Below, one piece after another: positions 17,713-26,464 of a DNA stretch of 64,000 bases (its first letter is position 1; each line of letters begins with the position of its first letter). The notes beneath the pieces are model-generated. The model had not been told where the DNA came from, made no database searches, and worked only from the letters and a program-made list of their open reading frames with translations. Source of the stretch: Pseudomonas lutea. Its GTDB lineage: Bacteria > Pseudomonadota > Gammaproteobacteria > Pseudomonadales > Pseudomonadaceae. The translations under genes were made by a program, and so were the position numbers. The stretch is from assembly GCF_000759445.1 (NCBI RefSeq), contig NZ_JRMB01000002.1:1612001-1676000 (forward strand). Reading direction: 5' to 3'.

Positions 17713-19921
17713 GGACCGGGTTGCTCAGCTTTTCCAACAGCATCGCCTGCACATTGCGGGCGTTCTGATTGCCGGTCGGGGTGCTGCGCAGGTAGCGCCC
17801 GTCTGGCTGCAGCAGCCAGGCGTGGGTGTTGTCGGTCAAATACCCCTCTAGCTCTTTCTTTACTCTCAAGATGAGTTTCTTGCCCTCAACCGGGAAGCAG
17901 GTCTCGACGCGCTTGTCGAGGTTGCGCTCCATCCAGTCGGCGCTGGAGAGGAACATCTGCTCGTCGCCGCCGTTGAGGAAGTAGAACACTCGGGTGTGCT
18001 CAAGGAAGCGGCCGACGATCGAGCGCACCTGGATGTTGTGCGAGACGCCTGGCACGCCAGGGCGCAGGCAGCACATGCCACGCACCACGAGGTCGATTTT
18101 GACCCCGGTCTGGCTGGCCTTGTACAACGCGCGGATGATCTTCGGATCGGTCAGCGAGTTGAACTTGGCAATGATGTGCGCGGGCTTGCCTTCTGACGCG
18201 AATTGCGTCTCTCGGGCAATCATGTCGAGCATGCCTTTTTTGAGCGTGAACGGCGCATGCAGCAGCTTTTTCATGCGCAGGGTCTTACCCATGCCGATTA
18301 ACTGACTGAACAGTTTGCCGACGTCTTCGCACAATGCATCGTCAGATGTCAGCAGGCTGTAGTCGGTGTACAGGCGGGCGTTACCCGCATGGTAGTTGCC
18401 GGTGCCCAAATGCGCGTATCGGACGATCTCGCCCGCTTCACGCCGCAAGATAAGCATCATTTTTGCGTGAGTCTTGTAACCCACTACGCCGTAGATCACT
18501 ACCGCGCCAGCCGCTTGCAGGCGGCTCGCGAGTTGCAGGTTCGATTCTTCGTCGAACCTGGCGCGCAGTTCGATGACGGCGGTGACTTCCTTGCCGTTGC
18601 GGGCGGCGTCCACCAGCGCGTCGACGATTTCAGAGTTGGCGCCGCTGCGGTACAGCGTCTGACGCACGGCCAGTACGTGAGGATCTTTCGCCGCCTGACG
18701 CAGCAGGTCCACCACCGGCGTGAAGGATTCAAAGGGATGCAGCAGCAGAATGTCCTGCTTGCTGATCACGTTGAAAATGTTCTCGCTGTTTTGCAGCAGC
18801 TTGGGGATCGCCGGGGTGAACGGCATGTATTGCAGCTCGGGGTGGCTGTCCAGACCGGTAATGCTGAACAGCCGCGTCAGGTTCACCGGACCGTTGACCT
18901 GATACAACTCGGTCTCGCTCAGGTTGAATTGCTTGAGCAGGTAATCCGATAGCAGTTTCGGGCAGGTGTCTGCCACTTCCAGCCGCACCGCGTCGCCATA
19001 ACGGCGGGAGAACAACTCACCACGCAATGCGCGCGCAAGGTCTTCCACGTCTTCGGAGTCGAGCGCCAAGTCGGCGTTGCGGGTCAGGCGGAACTGGTAG
19101 CAGCCTTTGACCTTCATGCCCTGAAACAGGTCATCGGCATGGGCATGAATCATCGACGACAGGAACACGTAGTTGTCCCCTGGGCCGCCAACGTCTTCAG
19201 GCACTTTGATGATACGCGGCAGCAGTCGCGGTGCCGGGATGATGGCCAGACCTGAATCGCGACCGAAGGCATCAATACCTTCCAGCTCCACGATGAAGTT
19301 CAGCGACTTGTTCACCAGCAACGGGAACGGGTGGGTCGGGTCCAGACCGATCGGCGTGATGATCGGCGCGATCTCGTCACGGAAATAGCGACGCACCCAG
19401 GCTTTGATCTTGGCATTCCAGTTGCGCCGGCGAATGAACCGCACCTGATGCTTTTCAAGCTCCGGCAAAAGGATGTCGTTAAGAATGGCGTATTGACGAT
19501 CCACATGGCCGTGGACCAGCTCACTGATGCGCGCCAGCGCCTGATGGGGCTGCAAGCCATCCGCACCTGCCTGCTCGCGGGCAAAGGTAATTTGCTTCTT
19601 GAGGCCTGCGACCCGGATTTCGAAGAACTCGTCCAGGTTGCTGGAAAAGATCAGCAGAAACTTGAGCCGCTCAAGGAGCGGATAGGACTCGTCCAGCGCC
19701 TGTTCCAGCACTCGGATGTTGAACTGCAGTTGCGACAGCTCGCGATGAATGTAAAGGCTGCTGTCATCCAGATTGGGCACTGCGGCGATGTGCGGGGCCG
19801 GATGGTGGGGTTCCAGCGCAGGGACCACTTCAATGGTCGGCTCGACAACGGCAGTGACCTCTCGGTTGACGGGCTGAGGGTCAAGCTCGACTGCGGCTTC
19901 GGTAGATCCTTCGGTGCTCAT
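17699..19921 (-). CDS. ppk: Polyphosphate kinase 1
   Basis: The 740-residue PPK1 polymerises the gamma-phosphate of ATP into polyphosphate. His485 in GYKTHAKM is the autophosphorylated residue, and His642 in RFLEHTRVF is the second catalytic histidine. The first ~50 residues form an acidic, proline-rich extension beyond the E. coli length. ATG 19921 follows AGGATT and is supported by the start of homology at the N-terminal domain. Upstream lies an unusually long leader with a PhoB-type promoter about 460 bp away, which fits phosphate-starvation control. The 3' end overlaps ppx. Confidence 0.96.
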   Translation of the reverse strand: MSTEGSTEAAVELDPQPVNREVTAVVEPTIEVVPALEPHHPAPHIAAVPNLDDSSLYIHRELSQLQFNIRVLEQALDESYPLLERLKFLLIFSSNLDEFFEIRVAGLKKQITFAREQAGADGLQPHQALARISELVHGHVDRQYAILNDILLPELEKHQVRFIRRRNWNAKIKAWVRRYFRDEIAPIITPIGLDPTHPFPLLVNKSLNFIVELEGIDAFGRDSGLAIIPAPRLLPRIIKVPEDVGGPGDNYVFLSSMIHAHADDLFQGMKVKGCYQFRLTRNADLALDSEDVEDLARALRGELFSRRYGDAVRLEVADTCPKLLSDYLLKQFNLSETELYQVNGPVNLTRLFSITGLDSHPELQYMPFTPAIPKLLQNSENIFNVISKQDILLLHPFESFTPVVDLLRQAAKDPHVLAVRQTLYRSGANSEIVDALVDAARNGKEVTAVIELRARFDEESNLQLASRLQAAGAVVIYGVVGYKTHAKMMLILRREAGEIVRYAHLGTGNYHAGNARLYTDYSLLTSDDALCEDVGKLFSQLIGMGKTLRMKKLLHAPFTLKKGMLDMIARETQFASEGKPAHIIAKFNSLTDPKIIRALYKASQTGVKIDLVVRGMCCLRPGVPGVSHNIQVRSIVGRFLEHTRVFYFLNGGDEQMFLSSADWMERNLDKRVETCFPVEGKKLILRVKKELEGYLTDNTHAWLLQPDGRYLRSTPTGNQNARNVQAMLLEKLSNPVLSVR

Positions 19922-20353
19922 TGATAATCCTGTAAGGCAATTGGCCTTGTAACAGTTGGGCCGCGCATTTGGCCGGTGTCGGAATGCCGCTTGTGCCATA
20001 ACTGTGGTGACGTACGGCATGGGGCAACGGTCACGCCAACGGCGTAGCGGTTATAGGGACATGCAGCGCGATCCGATCGTATGCGTCAGAGCGACAAGCG
20101 TCAGGGCCGATGATGTGAGCGGTTTGACTGCCCACGCTACGGATTTCTCCCCGCCGTGCAACCCCCGCCATGCAGATTTGCTGCCCCTGCCGGACGGCGC
20201 GGGCACCATGCTGCGTCTGGCGCCACACAAGAGGTACGAGAACACGAGCGGCAGCGGGCTGCTGTGGAGCGCAGCAGGTGCGAACTGCGCGCGGCTCAAT
20301 GGAGCACAGCGCGTGGAGCTGACGATGAGGGCAAAGCGCACGGAATGCTCCCG

Positions 20354-20369
20354 GCCCGTCCAGACGGGC
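20354..20369. other. Perfect dyad in the ppk leader
   Basis: GCCCGTC-CA-GACGGGC is a perfect 7-bp inverted repeat placed about 10-25 bp downstream of the predicted ppk -10 element. As DNA it could be an operator; as RNA a 5' stabilising hairpin. No T-tract follows, so it is not an intrinsic terminator. Confidence 0.45.
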
Positions 20370-20379
20370 AAGCGTGACA

Positions 20380-20413
20380 TTTATAAGCGGCGATTATGAC
20401 GCTTGCGTGACAG
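20380..20413 (-). promoter_or_regulatory. Predicted PhoB-dependent promoter of ppk
   Basis: On the minus strand CTGTCAC-GCAA-GCGTCAT (20413-20396) matches the two 7-bp PhoB half-sites with the correct 4-bp spacer. Ten bases later comes TATAAA (20385-20380), the spacing typical when a Pho box replaces the -35. A further half-site-like ATGTCAC occurs at 20380-20374, 22 bp in phase. The orientation is toward ppk, which starts about 460 bp downstream. Confidence 0.55.
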
Positions 20414-20566
20414 CTGTAATGACGACGTATCGCGTAGGACACAAACCCTCCTCCCAAGCGAATATTCGGTCCCGAACGTAGGAAACTTTAACGCGGTGAC
20501 ACATTTGCATACTTTCCTGAATGCCTTGGGCGCGTTAGGCTGCGCGTTCATTTCGCCAGCACCCAA

Positions 20567-21184
20567 ATGATGCTCCAGCATTTTTTACAAGAATTTGGCT
20601 ATTTCGCCCTTTTCCTCGGGACCTTTTTTGAAGGCGAGACCATTTTGGTGCTTGCCGGATTTCTTGCGTTCCGCGGATACATGGATATCAACATTGTCGT
20701 GGTCGTGGCTTTTTTCGGCAGCTACGCAGGCGATCAGTTGTGGTATTTCATGGGACGCAAACATGGCCGCAAGCTCTTGGCTCGCAAGCCACGCTGGCAA
20801 TTGATGGGCGACCGGGCGCTGGAGCATATCCGGCGTCACCCCGACATCTGGGTGCTGAGTTTCCGCTTCGTTTATGGGTTGCGTACAGTCATGCCCGTGG
20901 CCATCGGCTTGTCCGGGTACCCATCCGGTCGCTACCTGTTACTTAACGGCATTGGCGCAGCTGTGTGGGCAGCAGCGCTTGGCGCCGCGGCGTACAAGTT
21001 CGGCTCCGTGCTTGAGGGCCTGCTGGGCAACGTCAAGAAGTACGAGCTGTGGGTGCTCGGCGCGCTGCTGGTGATCGGTGTGCTGCTTTGGATACGCCGC
21101 CGCATCAAGAACGCTCGCGTTGCTCGCGAAGCCAAGCTGGCAGTCGCTGCCGACGCGGAAACCAAAAGCACGCCAGACGAGTAA
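20567..21184 (+). CDS. DedA-family membrane protein
   Basis: This 205-residue protein of the DedA/VTT family carries the family signatures ETILVLAGFLA, FFGSYAGDQLWYFMGR and RFVYGLRTVMPVAIG. It has about four to five membrane or re-entrant segments and a basic cytoplasmic tail. DedA proteins support lipid-carrier recycling (undecaprenyl phosphate or phospholipid flipping), proton-motive-force maintenance and peptide resistance. It is transcribed away from ppk and sits 132 bp before elbB. The specific subfamily is not certain. Confidence 0.9.
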   Translation: MMLQHFLQEFGYFALFLGTFFEGETILVLAGFLAFRGYMDINIVVVVAFFGSYAGDQLWYFMGRKHGRKLLARKPRWQLMGDRALEHIRRHPDIWVLSFRFVYGLRTVMPVAIGLSGYPSGRYLLLNGIGAAVWAAALGAAAYKFGSVLEGLLGNVKKYELWVLGALLVIGVLLWIRRRIKNARVAREAKLAVAADAETKSTPDE

Positions 21185-21316
21185 AGGCTCGGCGCCTGCC
21201 GATGTTTCCGGAGAGATTCGCTGCAGACGTTGTCCCAGGTTCATGCCTAGTGACAATCAGCGCACGGCTGGCCCGCTTACCGGTCCAGGCGGATCGCCCG
21301 AGAGAGGAACACATGA

Positions 21317-21997
21317 ATGACTAAAAAAGTGGCCGTAATTCTTTCTGGCTGCGGCGTTTACGACGGCGCGGAGATTAATGAAAGCGTCCTCACGCTGCTG
21401 CGCCTTGATCAGCGCGGCGCTCTGGTGAAGTGCTTTGCACCCAACATCCCCCAGCACCATGTCGTCAATCACCTGACCGGCGAAGAAATGCCGGAAGCGC
21501 GCAATGTGCTGGTCGAGTCGGCGCGAATCGCCCGAGGCGCCATCGAGGATATTCGGGAGGCCGACGTGACCGAATTCGATGCGCTGATAATCCCGGGTGG
21601 CTTTGGAGCCGCGAAAAATCTTTCAAACTTCGCCACACAGGGCGCCAGCTGCAAAGTGCAGGCTGAAGTGCTGGCGATGGCCGAGGCGTTTGCTGCGGCT
21701 GGCAAGCCCGTGGGGCTCATCTGCGTGTCCCCGGCATTGGCTGCGAAGATTTACGGACCGGGCGTTACTTGCACGATTGGCAACGACGTCGACACTGCGG
21801 CAGCCATCACCCGTATGGGCGGCACTCATCAGGACTGTGAAGTAACCGACATCGTCGAGGACAAGGATCGCAAGTTGGTCAGCACGCCCGCTTATATGGT
21901 TGCCAAGTCTATTGGCGACGCCGCATCCGGCATCAACAAGCTGGTGGATCGTGTACTTGAACTGGTGCAGGAAAACGAAGAACGCGCTTCTGCCTGA
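21317..21997 (+). CDS. elbB: ElbB, DJ-1/PfpI-superfamily glyoxalase
   Basis: The 226-residue protein is the ElbB (isoprenoid biosynthesis protein with amidotransferase-like domain) family. Its features are SGCGVYDGAEINESV at 10-24, the oxyanion region IIPGGFGAAKNLSNFA, and the nucleophile elbow GLICVSPAL with Cys136. E. coli ElbB has glyoxalase activity; the link to isoprenoids is genetic. The start is tight after GAGAGGAACACATGA. There is no isoprenoid gene nearby. Confidence 0.93.
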   Translation: MTKKVAVILSGCGVYDGAEINESVLTLLRLDQRGALVKCFAPNIPQHHVVNHLTGEEMPEARNVLVESARIARGAIEDIREADVTEFDALIIPGGFGAAKNLSNFATQGASCKVQAEVLAMAEAFAAAGKPVGLICVSPALAAKIYGPGVTCTIGNDVDTAAAITRMGGTHQDCEVTDIVEDKDRKLVSTPAYMVAKSIGDAASGINKLVDRVLELVQENEERASA

Positions 21998-22070
21998 CTC
22001 GTTATGGTTTCCGCCAAGGGGCGCCGCTCGTAAGCAGGCTTGCAGGCCGGGCATCTAAAACCTGCGCACA

Positions 22071-22556
22071 TCAGTTCTGCGGAGACTCCACGGCAGGTTG
22101 GGCGAACTCCCGGGCCAGGCGCGTCAGAATCCGGTCCAGACAATTGGCGAATGCCTGCTTCTCACGCTCGCCATACGCGCCCTGCCCGCCGCTCGCCTGG
22201 CCCTGCTCACGCAGATCGGTAAAAAGATTACGCATCGCCAGGCGCTGGCCCATGTTCTGGGCATCAAATTCCTTACCCCGCGGATCAAGCGCTGCCACGC
22301 CGTTCTTGACCAGCCGATCTGCCAGCGGCACGTCGCTGCAGATAACCAACTCACCCGGTACGGCATGCTCGACCAGATAATCATCGGCCGCGTCCGGACC
22401 GCTGGGCACAACGATCAGTTTGACCAGACTCAGGCTGGGCTTGATTTGACTTTGCCCTGCCACTAACACGACCTCGAACTTGCGTTTGAGGGCGAACTTG
22501 ATGACCAAGTCTTTGGCCGCCTTTGGGCAGGCGTCGGCATCAATCCAGACGCGCAT
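22071..22556 (-). CDS. YaiI/YqxD family protein (DUF188)
   Basis: This 161-residue conserved protein has the UPF0178 signature MRVWIDADACPKAAKD at its start, with the paired aspartates of a PIN-like nuclease fold. GPDAADDYLVEHA and SDVPLADRLV follow. ATG 22556 has a GGAG site at six bases; longer frames upstream lack homology. No function is established for the family, though the acidic cluster suggests a metal-dependent nuclease or phosphatase. Confidence 0.9.
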   Translation of the reverse strand: MRVWIDADACPKAAKDLVIKFALKRKFEVVLVAGQSQIKPSLSLVKLIVVPSGPDAADDYLVEHAVPGELVICSDVPLADRLVKNGVAALDPRGKEFDAQNMGQRLAMRNLFTDLREQGQASGGQGAYGEREKQAFANCLDRILTRLAREFAQPAVESPQN

Positions 22557-22704
22557 AGGTAACTCCAGCTTCGGAATATGAATTAAGCGGTACCAGCCCC
22601 GGCGCTTTTTACCTGAGCCAGTCTCACTCAGTAACAGCGAGATCGGCGTTCGCCAGGAAGCGCTGGCAATGCGCAGGTAGATTTCATGCTCAGCGGCGCG
22701 TTGA

Positions 22705-23331
22705 TCAAGCGCGGTGCAACGTGGCAAGGAACGCCGCCGCGCTGATGAACAATCCGGCAAAGGTGCGGTTCATTCGTCGCTGCTGCCTGGGGGTCTTGAG
22801 TACCCGAAGCACTTTGGACGCAAGGCCCGTATAGCCCGCCATGACTATGAGGTCCACACAGACCATGGTTGCCGCGATGATCAGATATTGCGGCACCAGC
22901 GGCTGATGGGGGTCAATGAACTGCGGCAGGACCGCCAGCATGAACACCAGCGCCTTGGGGTTGCTGATGTTCACCAGAAACCCTCGCGCCACGAGCGTCA
23001 GAGGTTTGCCTACAGGGCGCACCGCCGAATCGTCGGCCAGATCGCTCGGCAGGGCACGCCACTGTTTGACGCCCAGGTACACCAGATACGCGACGCCAAA
23101 CCACTTGATCAGCGTGAACGCTATTGCGGAGGTCGCCAGCACAGCGCCTAGCCCTGCGGCCACCACTGCAATTTGCGCGACCAGGGCGATCTGCAAGCCC
23201 AGCGCATTCCAATAGCCACGCCAGAATCCGTACTGCAGGCCGCTGGACATGGAGGCGATGGCACCTGCACCTGGAGAAAGGCTGATGATCCAGCTGGCGG
23301 CCAGGAAGGCCAACCATGTTTCAAGCGACAT
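22705..23331 (-). CDS. LysE/RhtB-family amino acid exporter
   Basis: This 208-residue, roughly six-helix inner-membrane protein has the LysE/RhtB pattern SPGAGAIASMSSGLQYG near residue 20 and the mid-protein FLVNISNPKALVFMLAVLPQFI. Such proteins export amino acids or derivatives (lysine, homoserine, threonine). The substrate cannot be told. Its promoter would lie in the 106-bp spacer beside the MscS gene. The DUF188 gene follows 148 bp downstream on the same strand. Confidence 0.9.
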   Translation of the reverse strand: MSLETWLAFLAASWIISLSPGAGAIASMSSGLQYGFWRGYWNALGLQIALVAQIAVVAAGLGAVLATSAIAFTLIKWFGVAYLVYLGVKQWRALPSDLADDSAVRPVGKPLTLVARGFLVNISNPKALVFMLAVLPQFIDPHQPLVPQYLIIAATMVCVDLIVMAGYTGLASKVLRVLKTPRQQRRMNRTFAGLFISAAAFLATLHRA

Positions 23332-23437
23332 AACGCACCTCAGGCAGTAATCCTGGCCCTAACGTAGTGCTTCCGGGGGCCGAAAACCAATCATTTCTGA
23401 CTGTTGCGGCCGCTTGGCCGGCAGCTGTTCCGGTCTG

Positions 23438-24040
23438 TCAGCGTTGAGTAGTTTCAGCGAGACGCTTCTGCGCCGAGATGACCGCTGCACCGTCATTGCC
23501 GCGCCAGCGCCGGATGGATTTCTGGAAGAACTGGCTGTTGGGAACCTGCACAAGCGTGCCACCCAGCTCGGCAGGCTCGATCAATGTGGTGAACATCAGG
23601 TTGATCGCCGTGACGCGCCCCTTGATGCCCGGCTTGTCAGTGGTGTCGACCAGCTCAACCACATCGCCGATGCGAAACGGCCCCATGGTAAAAATCAGGA
23701 CGGCGCACAGCAGGTTCGACAACACGCTCCACAAGGCGAAGAACGCCACGGCCGCCACCGCGACAAAGCCGGACAACGCAGCCCAGAGCACAGAGGCTGA
23801 TACACCCAGGCGACCCAGCACCGCAACGAAAGCGGTGCCCATGATCAACCAGCGCAATCCACCGCGCAGCATGACCAAAAGCTCTGGAGGCAAGAGCGGA
23901 TAGCGTTCGGCCAGACGGGTCAGGAATCGGCCCACCACGCGCTGCAGCGTGTAGCCGACCAGCAGAATCAAGAGGATCTGCAGGCCGACAAGAATGGGTT
24001 CGATCCAATACGCCGGAACGGGTAAAGCCAGTGACTCCAT
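23438..24040 (-). CDS. Small MscS-type mechanosensitive channel protein
   Basis: This 200-residue protein has three N-terminal membrane helices. Their glycine/alanine-rich pore segment is LWAALSGFVAVAAVAFFALWSVLSN-like, followed by an MscS beta domain with GPFRIGDVVELVD and PNSQFF. It lacks the C-terminal cage vestibule of E. coli MscS, so it is a minimal channel. It begins on the stop of the ABC-F gene (TGATG) and is probably co-translated with it. It should open under membrane tension during osmotic downshift. Confidence 0.86.
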   Translation of the reverse strand: MESLALPVPAYWIEPILVGLQILLILLVGYTLQRVVGRFLTRLAERYPLLPPELLVMLRGGLRWLIMGTAFVAVLGRLGVSASVLWAALSGFVAVAAVAFFALWSVLSNLLCAVLIFTMGPFRIGDVVELVDTTDKPGIKGRVTAINLMFTTLIEPAELGGTLVQVPNSQFFQKSIRRWRGNDGAAVISAQKRLAETTQR

Positions 24041-25950
24041 CAGGACAACGCTTCCAGCTCTGCCTGCATGGACTCAAGCAATTCCAATGCTTCCATCCAC
24101 GCTTCTTCAAGCTCGGATTCGCGGGATTTGAGCTTGGCCTGATCTGCAAGCAGGTCGCGCAACCTGTCTTTGTTGGCAGCTTCGTAAATACCACTGTCGC
24201 CCAGTGCCGATTCGATCTTCGCCAGTTTCTCGTGCAGTGTGCCAAGCTCTTTTTCGAGCTTGTCCGCTTCGCGCTTGTGCGGGGCGAGTTGCTGACGCAA
24301 CGCCGCAGCCTGCTGACGCTGAGCCTTTTTGTCAGTCTTGTCGACATTCACCGGGGTATTGCTGACCGGTGCATTGCGCAGCCGGTAGTCCACCAGCCAA
24401 CGCGCATAATCATCCAGGTCACCGTCAAACTCCTGCACAACGCCGTCGGCGACCAGCAGGAAGTTATCAGTCGTGCTTTTGAGCAAATGACGATCGTGAG
24501 ACACCACCAGCACCGCACCACTGAACTCTTGCAACGCCATGGTCAAGGCCAGACGCATTTCCAGGTCGAGGTGGTTGGTGGGTTCGTCGAGCAGCAGCAG
24601 ATTGGGTTTGTCCCAGGCAATCAGCGCCAACGCCAGCCTTGCCTTCTCGCCGCCCGAGAAATTCAGCACTGGCTCGTCCAGGCGCGCACCACGGAAGTCG
24701 AAACCACCGAGGAAATCACGCAACGCCTGCTCGCGCTCGGCAGGAGCAATGCGCTGCAGATGCAGCAGTGGGCTGGCCTTGGCGTCCAGCGAGTCGAGCT
24801 GGTGCTGGGCAAAGTAGCCAACCACCGTGTTCTCGCCGCGCACCATACGGCCGCTCAGTGGTTCAAGCTCACCGGCAAGGTTCTTGATCAACGTAGATTT
24901 ACCGGCGCCGTTCGGGCCCAGCAAGCCAATGCGTGCTCCCGGCGTTAGCTGCAGCTTGACCTTCTGCAGGACGGCTTTATCGCCATACCCCAGCCGCGCG
25001 TCAGACATATCCAGCAGCGGACTGGAGATTTTGTTCGATTCACGGAAGGTGAAATCAAACGGAGAATCGACGTGGGCCGCGGACAGCTCTTCCATCCGCT
25101 CCAGTGCCTTGATCCGGCTCTGAGCCTGCTTGGCTTTGGTGGCCTGGGCCTTGAAGCGCGTAATGAATTTCTCCATGTGCGCGCGCTGAGCCTGCTGCTT
25201 GTCATACGCCTGTTGTTGCTGCGCGAGGCGCTCGGCACGGGCGCGCTCGAACGCGCTGTAACCGCCGCGATAAAGCGTGATCTTTTTCTGCTCGACGTGA
25301 GCGACATGATCGACCACTGCATCGAGAAAGTCCCGGTCGTGAGAGATTAGCAGCAACGTACCCTGATAGCTTTTGAGCCAGTCTTCGAGCCAGAGAATGG
25401 CGTCGAGATCCAAGTGGTTGGTGGGCTCGTCGAGCAACAGCAGGTCTGACGGGCACATCAATGCCTGCGCCAGATTCAGACGCATACGCCAGCCGCCGGA
25501 GAAGTCGCCAACCTGACGCTCCATTTGCTCGTTGGTGAACCCCAGCCCCGCCAGGAGCTTGCGCGCCCTGGCATCGGCGGTATAGCCGTCGGCGCTGTCG
25601 AGTTCCGAATGCAGACGCGCCTGTGCGGCACCGTCCTGCGCAGCTTCGGCGGCAGCGAGGTCCTGTTGCACCTGACGGAGGCGCAGGTCACCATCAAGGA
25701 CGTAGTCCACCGCCAAGCGATCAAGCGTGTCGACCTCCTGGCGCATGTGCGCGATGCGCCAGTCGGCAGGCAGCAGACAATCGCCGTTATCGGGGGTCAA
25801 CTCACCCCGCAGCAATGCGAACAGGCTGGATTTGCCGGCGCCGTTCGCGCCGATAAGGCCGGCTTTCTGGCCGGCGTGCAGGGTCAGCTCGGCGTCTTCT
25901 AGCAGACGTTGCGGACCACGCTGTAAGGTAAGGCTTTGAAGTCTGATCAT
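24040..25950 (-). CDS. ABC-F ATPase, YheS/Uup type
   Basis: This 636-residue soluble protein has two ABC domains and no membrane segment. Walker A motifs are GANGAGKS (34-41) and GPNGAGKS (345-352). The signatures are FSGGWRMRL and FSGGEKARL, each with LLLDEPTNHLD. The interdomain P-site linker (about 235-300) is rich in Gln/Arg/Lys, and residues from about 530 form a charged coiled coil. ABC-F proteins act on the ribosome in translation rather than in transport. The order ABC-F then AlgP is conserved in Pseudomonas. The start at 25950 is set by homology because its ribosome site is poor. Confidence 0.93.
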   Translation of the reverse strand: MIRLQSLTLQRGPQRLLEDAELTLHAGQKAGLIGANGAGKSSLFALLRGELTPDNGDCLLPADWRIAHMRQEVDTLDRLAVDYVLDGDLRLRQVQQDLAAAEAAQDGAAQARLHSELDSADGYTADARARKLLAGLGFTNEQMERQVGDFSGGWRMRLNLAQALMCPSDLLLLDEPTNHLDLDAILWLEDWLKSYQGTLLLISHDRDFLDAVVDHVAHVEQKKITLYRGGYSAFERARAERLAQQQQAYDKQQAQRAHMEKFITRFKAQATKAKQAQSRIKALERMEELSAAHVDSPFDFTFRESNKISSPLLDMSDARLGYGDKAVLQKVKLQLTPGARIGLLGPNGAGKSTLIKNLAGELEPLSGRMVRGENTVVGYFAQHQLDSLDAKASPLLHLQRIAPAEREQALRDFLGGFDFRGARLDEPVLNFSGGEKARLALALIAWDKPNLLLLDEPTNHLDLEMRLALTMALQEFSGAVLVVSHDRHLLKSTTDNFLLVADGVVQEFDGDLDDYARWLVDYRLRNAPVSNTPVNVDKTDKKAQRQQAAALRQQLAPHKREADKLEKELGTLHEKLAKIESALGDSGIYEAANKDRLRDLLADQAKLKSRESELEEAWMEALELLESMQAELEALS

Positions 25951-25990
25951 GATGGCGGCGGAGTCTACCAGCTTCGCCCAAAACAGGTAG

Positions 25991-26464
25991 ATGACGATGC
26001 TTGCAGACCTATGGAGTTTCACCCTTGATTTTTACGCCCGCCCAGGCGTTGAGCAGGCCTGCCTTAGCCTTCAGGCAGACGGCGCCAACGTCTGTGCACT
26101 GCTGTGCGGCGTCTGGATGGATCGACGCGGCGTGCTGTTCGACCCACAGGGTGCGCAACAAATCGGACAATTGGCCGACCCCTGGCATGAACAAGTGGTG
26201 GGGCCGATAAGAGACGTTCGCACACGGTGGAAGGAGGCCGCGACTGCAGATGAAGAACTGACAGCGCTGCGCGACAGGCTCAAAACGTTGGAGCTTGATG
26301 CCGAACGCGAGCTGCTGGTGCGACTGCAGCGGTTGACCAGGGATTGGCCAGAGCGTGAAGCACCGCCTTCGAGCGAATGGTTGGAGGCGCTGGCGGGAGC
26401 CGCAGCCAAGGCCAGCCCCGACGCGTTGCAGGTTCTGCTCCGCGCCGGGACCGAGATCGCTTAG
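25991..26464 (+). CDS. TIGR02444-family protein
   Basis: This 157-residue protein is recognised as TIGR02444 by its N-terminus DLWSFTLDFYARPGVEQACLSLQ-like segment and the CALLCGVWMD stretch. The C-terminal half is helical and charged (coiled-coil like). Function is unknown. It starts only 40 bp from the divergent ABC-F gene and its stop overlaps the algP stop by four bases from the other strand. This makes it a compact resident of the algP locus. Confidence 0.85.
   Translation: MTMLADLWSFTLDFYARPGVEQACLSLQADGANVCALLCGVWMDRRGVLFDPQGAQQIGQLADPWHEQVVGPIRDVRTRWKEAATADEELTALRDRLKTLELDAERELLVRLQRLTRDWPEREAPPSSEWLEALAGAAAKASPDALQVLLRAGTEIA

Larger units (their letters stand above)
19922..20566. 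other. 645-bp spacer between ppk and dedA
   Basis: No convincing gene is present; the open frames here have no recognisable family features. It holds the predicted PhoB promoter of ppk, a 16-bp dyad in the leader, and presumably the dedA promoter near 20500. P. aeruginosa carries hemB immediately upstream of ppk (recalled), and no part of hemB is visible here. Confidence 0.6.

Noticed and set aside
20051..20380. A 109-codon minus-strand frame in the ppk leader that could be an upstream gene
   Set aside because: No recognisable family, no ribosome site and Ser/Arg/Ala-rich shadow-like composition; treated as leader.
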